Assembly: GCA_024509875.1 (NCBI GenBank)
Contig: JAMPIV010019851.1
Span: forward strand, 682,001-746,000
Source of the DNA: Oreohelix idahoensis
Lineage: Eukaryota > Mollusca > Gastropoda > Stylommatophora > Oreohelicidae
Reading direction: 5' to 3'
DNA length: 64,000 nucleotides
The position numbers and the translations under genes were made by a program. The notes beneath the pieces were generated by a model. The model had not been told where the DNA came from. It worked only from the letters and a program-made list of their open reading frames with translations, and did no database searches. Numbering within the stretch: position 1 is the first letter of the stretch; each line of letters starts with the position of its first letter. Shown in pieces: positions 56,992 to 64,000 of this stretch.

Positions 56992-57993
56992 TCAGTGGCC
57001 ATCACGCCTAGTGGCGTCTTGTAGGGCAACAACAAATTGATTCCTCCTCCGCCAAGTTGTTTTTGGTCGGCCTCTCTTTCGCTTTCCTTCAGGGGTCCAA
57101 AGCATAGCTGTTCTTGTGATGGCATCGGGGTCTCTTCTGAGGACATGACCAACCCAGCTCCAGCGTCTGCCAGCTATGATGGTGTGCATGTCCTCTTGCT
57201 TGCTACGAGTAAGCAGATCTTGGTTGGTGATGGTATTCGGCCAAAAGATGCGGTGAATTTTTTCTTAGGCATGTTGTGTGAAAAGAGGACAATTTTGACA
57301 TTTCCTTCTCTGTGACTCTCCAGCATTCCGCACCATAGAGAAGCACAGAAAGCACGCAACTCTGGTATAATCTTAATTTTGTGCTTGTGCTGTATTGGGA
57401 GGACTTCCATATGTTATTTAGGCTAAAGAAGGCTGTTCTTGCCTTATTCATTCTGATGTTGATGTCTTTGCCTGCCCCACCGTCTGGTGTTACTATGCTT
57501 CCTAGGTATGTGAAGGTATCTGTCTGTACCAATTGCTGATTCCTTACTGATATGGGCTCAGGGTTGCTCACATTGAGCGTCATGACCTCAGACTTCTTTA
57601 AATTGATGTTCAAGCCCACCTGCTGGCTAAATTTATTAAGTCTATCCGTTTTTTTCCTGGGTGTGTTGATGTGAATGTGCCAGCAGTGCAATGTCATCTG
57701 CATATTCCAGATCTTCCAATGTAGAAAATGTAGTCCATCTTATTCCTCTTGGACTGCCCTCTGTTGTCTGGCGCATCACCCAGTCTATGACTGTTAAAAA
57801 AAGAGTGGTTGATAAGGGGCATCCCTGTCGTACTCCTGTCTTCACCTCGAAGGTTAGGTTGCTCTGCCCAACACTACACGTAAAGTTGGCATAGAGGCTT
57901 TTTATGATTGCCACTATGCAGCTTGGAATTCCATAAGCCCTCAGTATTTTCCATAAACTGTCCCTATGTATGCTGTCAAAAGCCTTTTCAAAA
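56992..57993 (-). pseudogene. C-terminal reverse transcriptase of the LINE, frame-broken
   Basis: Continues the RT in shifted frames: KAFDSIHRD, then RQGCPLS and the active site YADD (57693-57704) in the frame at 57642-57914. After another homopolymer shift come NLKKSEVMTL, TYLGSIV and LLYGAECW (57203-57703), and after a third GRRWSWVGHVLRRD and GRPKTTWRR (56992-57189). All expected RT and tail blocks are present in order, so only a few indels separate it from an intact frame. Confidence 0.85.
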
Positions 57994-59922
57994 TCAACAA
58001 AAATTTATGTAAAGCTGTCTTTGCCATTCTGAGCACTGCTCTATAATGTTCCTGAGAGTGAATATATGGTCTACACATCTTCTGTTCTTTCTAAATCCTG
58101 CTTGTTCTTTCCTCAGTTTGTAGTCAACTGCCTTTGAAATTCTCTGTATAATTATCCTGCCTAGTATTTTGCTGGGAACTGAGAGAAGAGTGATTCCTCT
58201 CCAATTATTGCAGTCTGCAAGATCTCCTTTTTTGGGCAATTTGACAATTATTCCTTTGTTCCACTCTGATGGTGTTGTCCCCGTTTTCCACACTTGTGCA
58301 AATAGTGGTTCTAATAGTTCTGCTGCTAGCTCAGGGTCTGTCTTAAATAGCTCTGCATTTAAGTTATCATGGCCCGGATCTTTACCGTTCTTTAACCCTT
58401 TGATTGCTGTGATGATTTCTTCTTTTCGTGGAATGTCTGTATTTACATCTAGATCGTTTTCAGCCTCAGGAACATTCAATTGTGTCTCTGGTATTTCCTT
58501 TTTCAGAGTTTCTCTGAAGTGCTCTGCCCATCTTGTTTCCTGTCCCTCTGCTGTCTTGATGAGATTTCCTTGCTTATCTCTTACTAATGTAATATTGTTT
58601 GCACCTTGTTTTCCGCTGATGAATTTAGTTATTTTGTATACTGTGCTTTGTTCATTTCTCAGTGCTGCCTCTTCTGCCTGTTTTGCAAGATCGTCTAGGA
58701 AATTCCTTTTGTTGGCTCGGGTTTGGCGTTTAACTTCCCTGTCCAGCTGGCTGTACTGTTCGCTATATAGTTGCTTTAACCTGGGGGACTTCGCTTCTGT
58801 TTTCTTTCTTTTCATTTCCTTTCTCATCTTTATGGTGTTTAGTGTTTCTGGTGTTATCCAGTCTTGCTTCTTCCTTTCCTGGAATCCTAAGCATGATTTG
58901 CTACTTTCCTTATATACTGTTGAAATGGTGTTGAAATTCTGGTCTATATCATCAGTCAATGTCTTTTCCTGGCTTTTGGCAATTTGATATCGTTTCTTAA
59001 TGTCGGCCGCAAAAGCTTTTCTGGTAAGGGGGTCCTTCAATTTGCTGATGTCAAACCTTTTCTGTGTAGTTACAGTTGGTCCAGCCCTTCTTAGTTTCAC
59101 TTTCAGTTTTGCTACTACTAAATGGTGATCACTTCCCACATCTGCACCTCTTCTTACCCTCACATCTTGCAATGCATGTCTCCATCTACCGATAACCATG
59201 ATGTGGTCTATCTGGTTTCTGTCCCGACCATTTGGTGATTCCCATGTTAACTTGTGAATTTCCTTATGTGGGAAAAGTGTTCCTCCAATGATCAGGTTGT
59301 TAATGCTACAGAAACTTATTAGCTTATCCCCATTTTCGTTTGCTGTTCCGCTGCCGCATTTCCCCATTGTTCTTTCATTATATGTATTGTGTGTACCAAC
59401 TTTCGCATTGAGGTCTCCCATTACTATAACAAGATCATATCTAGGTGTGTCTTCCATTTCTTTCTGCAGTTGTTGATAGAATTCATCCTTGACCTCCTCA
59501 TCGCTATCATTCGTTGGTGCGTAGCATTGTATTATTGTAGTGTTGGTGAATCTCCCTCTCAATCTCAATCGTATCAGTCTGTTGTTGATGGGTTTCCATT
59601 CCAGTAATGTCCTTTCTATCCCTTTCTGTAGAATAATGGCTACGCCTTCACTGTGCTGTCCATCCTCTCTTCCAGAGTAAAGTACTGTTTCTCCTGTTGC
59701 TGTTTTAACTTTTCCTGCCCCTGTCCATCTGCTCTCACTTATCCCCAGGATGTGTAACCTGTAGTTTCTCATTTGTGCCGTGACCTGTCTTAGTTTACCT
59801 GTCTCGTACATTGTCCTGACATTCCAAAATCCTATTCTTGTATCCTGTTTTGCGGTCAGGACATCCGTTTTCATGTCAGTGGCTTCCTTTCGGCTTTCAC
59901 CACTGACAGTCATACGAGCCAC
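57994..59922 (-). CDS. Endonuclease and N-terminal reverse transcriptase of the LINE
   Basis: 642 codons open on the - strand; the first codon shown is GTG and the first ATG is at 59913. Residues 30-280 are an APE-type endonuclease with WNVRTM (N34), SESRWTG (E63), CYAPTND, MGDLNAKVG (D170, N172), QIDH (D239) and SDHH (D265, H266), all catalytic positions present. Residues ~500-642 begin the RT: GKDPGHDNLNAE, LPKKGDLADCNNWRGITLL, EQAGFRKNRRCVDH. The frame ends at INFC because of one extra T/A in a homopolymer just before the VDFEKAFD block. The enzyme nicks target DNA and primes reverse transcription there. Confidence 0.88.
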   Translation of the reverse strand: MARMTVSGESRKEATDMKTDVLTAKQDTRIGFWNVRTMYETGKLRQVTAQMRNYRLHILGISESRWTGAGKVKTATGETVLYSGREDGQHSEGVAIILQKGIERTLLEWKPINNRLIRLRLRGRFTNTTIIQCYAPTNDSDEEVKDEFYQQLQKEMEDTPRYDLVIVMGDLNAKVGTHNTYNERTMGKCGSGTANENGDKLISFCSINNLIIGGTLFPHKEIHKLTWESPNGRDRNQIDHIMVIGRWRHALQDVRVRRGADVGSDHHLVVAKLKVKLRRAGPTVTTQKRFDISKLKDPLTRKAFAADIKKRYQIAKSQEKTLTDDIDQNFNTISTVYKESSKSCLGFQERKKQDWITPETLNTIKMRKEMKRKKTEAKSPRLKQLYSEQYSQLDREVKRQTRANKRNFLDDLAKQAEEAALRNEQSTVYKITKFISGKQGANNITLVRDKQGNLIKTAEGQETRWAEHFRETLKKEIPETQLNVPEAENDLDVNTDIPRKEEIITAIKGLKNGKDPGHDNLNAELFKTDPELAAELLEPLFAQVWKTGTTPSEWNKGIIVKLPKKGDLADCNNWRGITLLSVPSKILGRIIIQRISKAVDYKLRKEQAGFRKNRRCVDHIFTLRNIIEQCSEWQRQLYINFC

Positions 59923-60070
59923 AGACTCCGAATGTCCATCCCGCGGAGCTAATATAGTGAAGTCTTTAACACTTCACTCTCCTACATCAGTATCTGATAT
60001 GGGACTATCTTTACCTTTACAGTTTACCTGTTTTTATTACTTCTTTGCAGGTGTTAGTCTACTGGTTTCC

Positions 60071-60189
<119 letters not shown>

Positions 60190-60433
60190 AAGATGATATC
60201 ATGTATAATATCTTATATACAATGTTACAGTGTCTGATTCCGCCTACATATAGCTTTTATCATGTGGGACTCAATATTAATATACGTTACAGTAATTTAT
60301 TCGTCGTGCACTAGGCTCATTATAATAATCTTTCACCATAATTTTCGTTTGCGCTGCTTACAGATCATGGACCCACCATTCTAGTTGGTCCCCTTTGCAG
60401 GAAGCCTGCACCGCGCAATTCTTGATATTGCAG
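60190..60433. other. Unassigned sequence
   Basis: No gene or repeat recognised. Confidence 0.35.
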
Positions 60434-60555
60434 CGGTGGTTTTTGTAACAATTTGTTTGACATGATGAGGTTGCCATCACATAATATTAGTCACCTTGTA
60501 CGACATGCCTGAGTGTGCAGTATGCATATTCTTTATTCCGACAGAGACATCCGGT
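60434..60555. repeat. Dispersed ~125-bp repeat, copy 2
   Basis: Matches 12209-12333; the shared core includes TTTGTTTGACATGATGAGG and CTTGTACGACATGCCTGA. Confidence 0.55.
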
Positions 60556-62760
60556 AACTACACGGGGCATAACTTAATACACAGCTTCTTAATGTTAGTT
60601 GCAGTGATTGTTCCTCAGAAGGCTTCACACGCATACATACATGCACACACACGCACAAATCTAGAGGTAAGACAGTGCATAGCTCCTTGAATTTAGATAT
60701 GGAGATACCAACAACCGCAGACTGACCACCGCGTTCTTTAACTTATTCAAGTTGACGTCTGAAGGTACGAAGAAGATGCTGCAATGACTGATTGATTTCT
60801 CATGCACAGAGATGGTATAAAACATTAAAAAAATACTAGAGTGAATAGTTTCATCTCAGCCAGTATATTGAACACAGGGTAAAGATGTGTTTTCTGACGA
60901 GAATTTGGCATTTAAAAACGAAAGCTGTCTTGTCGGCAAGAATTTTAAAAGGAGACGTATGATCGAATATTTGTATTGATATAGATATTTAACCAAATTG
61001 ATTATGTTTGAAGATGGGCCGTTGTAAATTCATGCCTTTCCGAGATATCAGAAAGTTGTGCGCGAATTATGTCACGTTAATATCTGTCCACATTTCATAT
61101 CAATATGACATTTTAATATCCCATTAAAAAGACATTTCAAAATTGTTGTGATGCAGATTTTTTAGACAATGCTGTACATGCTAGATAAAATCGAACGAGT
61201 CACAGTTATCGATATCAATATGCATAACCCGCGTATAATTGTGCTGAAGAAAAATGGGTTGGGAAAATGTCCAATTTAATGCGCCAGACATGACGCTATA
61301 TAATTGATTGCTAACCTTTACTTTGCAGACATACGTGCTGCGTTATGAAGGTAGGGGCATGCGTTTTTCTTAGACAGTCCTAATGTCAACAGGAACAAAA
61401 AAAGCACGGCTTAGAAAAGCGAGGAAGATGAGTCTGTGTACTTTTGAGTACCCGTCGAAAAGGACGGGGACAGCAAATTCAATATAGCAACGGCCGGACC
61501 GAGCAGGGCTTAGTCACTGAAACTTTAACAAGAAAAGTACTTTTAATTAATTTGACTTTTTACACACGGTCGTTTTAAAGCTTTTGCTCTGAATCCCAAT
61601 CTCTCTTGTCGCTTCCCAGCTCTCTTAAAGAAAATTTCAAGTTTACATGAATTTTCTACCGGCTTTGAGTTTTCGCTTTGAAGTACGCCACAATGGAAAC
61701 ATTAGAGCAAGTGCATGTCTTCGCATCGAAGGTCGATTGTGAAGAACCTCAATGTTTTCTGTCTCCTGCGTTGATGGAACACTCTGGTAGTGAAAGGAAA
61801 CTCTGCAATAAAATAAACGTAATCTAGTAATCAGAATAGGTCCCCGGCTACACAAGAGTTACGGTCTCTTTAACTTTTGACTCTCTAGGGGAGGAAGCCA
61901 TCTTGGTTCAGGATTCCCAGGTGTCAACCACATTTTCCCCACTGCTCACAGTTTCTAAATGGGACGTAGACTCCTTTTTTGTTTTGTTTTTGTTTCTAAA
62001 AATCCATTCTGTCAAGCTTAAGCGGTTGTGAAAGTATCATCCTTGCTGTATATAAACTTACTATATTGCATTCAGTTGCCCATTACACTTTGTCCACGGT
62101 TAGGAGTAGGTGTTTTCGGCATATTCGGCATGCCTTTTAAGTGACCATGTTCTGAATGTCCAATCAGGTCCAGTTGATCCAGTAGATCATGTACTGAAAC
62201 AGCCACCAGATCTCTGGCGTCTACTTCTGCAGCTGGACGATATGAAAACTTCGTATCTCAGTTTCGTGACCAGGTCATTATATTTGACCTTTTTTTGAAA
62301 GCCATCCACCCAACTAATGTGGATTAATAAGGCACTATCAACTCAATTATCATAATCTTCTGTGATGACGAGGAGAACAGCGCTAATGTCTGGGAGTCTA
62401 TCAAACTTTCTATTGACTTTGAGGTATGTCCTTCGCCCCATTGGGTCTCCTGCCGTCGTTTGAACCATCAAGATTGGTTGGTCAGTCTTTTTATAGTACT
62501 GTCTTAAAAAAAGAGAACTTTGTCAGTGTCAGTCGCCTTGGCCTTCGTCGTTTTCATAATTACTTTACAAGCAGACATTATTATTTTTGTCAGCAACAGT
62601 GTGACATTTCGTGTTTTGTTACAACTAGTGTACCTATTAAATAGCTTGCTTCTTGGGCCTTTTCACTTATAGTTACTTTCTTCTAAAAACGTAATGTTTT
62701 AAAATTACTTTGTAGATGCAGATGTTGCTAAAATAACCCTCTGTTTTATGTGACAAGTGA
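60556..62760. other. Unassigned sequence
   Basis: No gene recognised on either strand; short ORFs (61643-61855, 62110-62298, 62426-62644) show no domain. Confidence 0.35.
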
Positions 62761-62900
62761 CCGTGGTTACAAGTGAAGTGCCGTGGTTACAAGTGAAGTG
62801 CCGTGGTTACAAGTGAAGTGCAGTGGTTACAAGTGAAATGCCGTGGTTACAAGTGAAATGCCGTGGTTACAAGTGAAGTGCCGTGGTTACAAGTGAAGTG
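62761..62900 (+). repeat. 20-bp tandem repeat, seven units
   Basis: Seven exact-length copies of CCGTGGTTACAAGTGAAGTG; the fourth unit has CAGTGG and units 4 and 5 end AAATG. Confidence 0.97.
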
Positions 62901-63204
62901 TCTTATATGAAGTTGGATGGGATCATTGCAGCACAGTTTTATTATTGTACAAACTATATACGATGGAACAGGACACTTTTCGTCTGTAGTCCTTGTAAAA
63001 TTCCTGGCCAAGTAAATGTCATCGTTATACTGTATATCTGTAATCTATATTTTAAAACCTCTGTCTGCCGGTCTGTGTGTTTGAGATTCATGGAACGCAA
63101 CAAGTTATTTTGGTAATGAAAGTTAGACATTCAGTGTATTATTTCCATTGGTTCCCATTATTTTAAAAAATCACCCCCCCCCCCCCATTTCCGTTTGTGT
63201 TACT

Positions 63205-63950
63205 TCAGATATTTTAAGCGTCTTTGGGGTACTGCGGGCGATATTTTGGGCAACTTTGGGCGATATTATGGGCGACTTTGAGCTACTGTGTGAAAAATTT
63301 GGGGCAAATTCGAGCAATATTTTGGCGACTTTTGGCTACTTCGGTCAATATTTTGGGCGTATTCAGGCGATTTTTGGCTACATGGGGCGATATTTTGGGC
63401 GGCTTTGGGCTAGTTTGAGTGACTTTTGGTTACTTAGGGCGATTTTTAGCCTACCTTGGGCTATATTTTGGGCCACTTCGGGCAATATTTTGGCGACGAG
63501 CGGTTTTTGGGCTACTTTGGACGATATTTTGGGCTACTTTGGGCGATATTTTGGGCTACTTTGGACTATATTTTTGCTACTTTGGACGACTTTTTGGCTA
63601 CATCGGCGAAATGTTGGGCGACTTTGGGCTACTCCGGGCGGTAAAATGGGCTACTAGGACGTAATTTTGGGCGACTTTGGGCTACTTATTGCGGTTTTTA
63701 GTCAACTTCTGGTCATATTTTGGGTGACTTTGGGGTACTTCGGGCGATATTTTGGGCCATGTTGGGTTACTTAGGGCTTTATTTTGAGCTACTATGGAAC
63801 GATATGTTGGGCGACGTCGGGCGATATTTTGGGCGACTGTAAACTACTTCGAGCGATTTTTTTGGCTATTTCTAGCGATATTTTGTGCTACTTCGGGCGG
63901 TTTTTGGGCTCATTCGGGCTATATTTTGGGCGACTTTGGGCTATCTAATC
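63205..63950 (+). repeat. Degenerate GGGC-rich tandem repeat
   Basis: Irregular tandem copies of TTTGGGCGACTTTGGGCTAC / TTCGGGCGATATTTTGGGC words over ~745 bp with drifting phase. Three + frames are partly open (63148-63657 and others) and give GYFGRYFG-like peptides, a by-product of the repeat. Confidence 0.9.
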
Positions 63951-64000
63951 TATATTTTAGAACCGCTGTCTGTAATAAAAGTTCAGTTACTTTCATTATT

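Larger units (their letters stand above)
56956..59944 (-). mobile_element. RTE-like non-LTR retrotransposon, nearly full length
   Basis: 2989 bp with an 11-bp target duplication GGAGCTAATAT (56945-56955 and 59945-59955). On the - strand it encodes an APE-type endonuclease then a reverse transcriptase and ends in a short GAAGAA tail, with no separate ORF1. Single-ORF organisation, length and the C-terminal GHVLRR...PEGKRKRGRPKTTWRR block suggest an RTE-like clade, which I cannot confirm. The RT is broken by frameshifts at homopolymers near 58008 and 57650 and further downstream. Confidence 0.9.
56826..60019 (+). mobile_element. SINE family S2 split by a LINE
   Basis: The S2 head and body lie at 56826-56955 (GTACCTGACGCTGTCATTG, AAGGCAAAGGCAGCG, AACTGGTCTC); its 3' part resumes at 59945-60019 (TATAGTGAAGTCTTTAACAC, ending CTATCTTTACC). 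The LINE between them is flanked by GGAGCTAATAT on both sides. Confidence 0.88.

Noticed and set aside
58169..58987. 272-codon + strand ORF
   Set aside because: Antisense shadow of the LINE endonuclease/RT ORF.

Overview
The window looks like intergenic, repeat-dominated DNA from an animal, most likely a lophotrochozoan such as a gastropod or other mollusc. The evidence is indirect: AT-rich sequence, GMR1-like Ty3/gypsy elements, RTE-like non-LTR elements, tRNA-derived SINEs and very long minisatellites. I recognise no host protein-coding gene, rRNA or functional tRNA. Almost everything identifiable is a mobile element, a decayed copy of one, or tandem-repeat DNA.

Layout. 1-9525: a Ty3/gypsy-type LTR retrotransposon on the + strand with 2.4-kb LTRs (the first truncated by the window edge), a tRNA-Pro-type primer-binding site, an intact gag and a damaged pol in which integrase precedes reverse transcriptase; a 504-bp non-LTR fragment sits inside pol. 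9526-16196: unassigned DNA with SINE-like copies and old repeats. 16197-24568: a roughly 5.9-kb array of a 26-bp minisatellite, split by a 2462-bp solo LTR of the first family with a perfect 5-bp target duplication. 26222-28282: a tRNA-derived SINE whose central hairpin loop is replaced by 1.8 kb of the same 26-bp repeat in the opposite orientation; an uninterrupted copy of that SINE lies at 30355-30628 within an inverted-repeat (foldback) structure. 31-43 kb: scattered SINEs, decayed non-LTR 3' ends, a three-copy ~330-bp repeat, microsatellites and a ~290-bp poly-G tract. 43566-53001: a second, young LTR retrotransposon on the - strand with the same unusual order PR-INT-RT-RNaseH and almost identical LTRs. 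53-64 kb: a nearly full-length RTE-like non-LTR element nested in a SINE (11-bp target duplication), microsatellites, and two further tandem arrays.

The elements form a layered insertion history: minisatellite, then LTR; SINE, then minisatellite in its loop; foldback, then SINE; SINE, then LINE; LTR element, then LINE. Each layer except the loop array is supported by target-site duplications read directly from the sequence. The giant open reading frames over the minisatellites (up to 1625 codons) are artefacts of a repeat unit that has no stop in any frame and a length not divisible by three.
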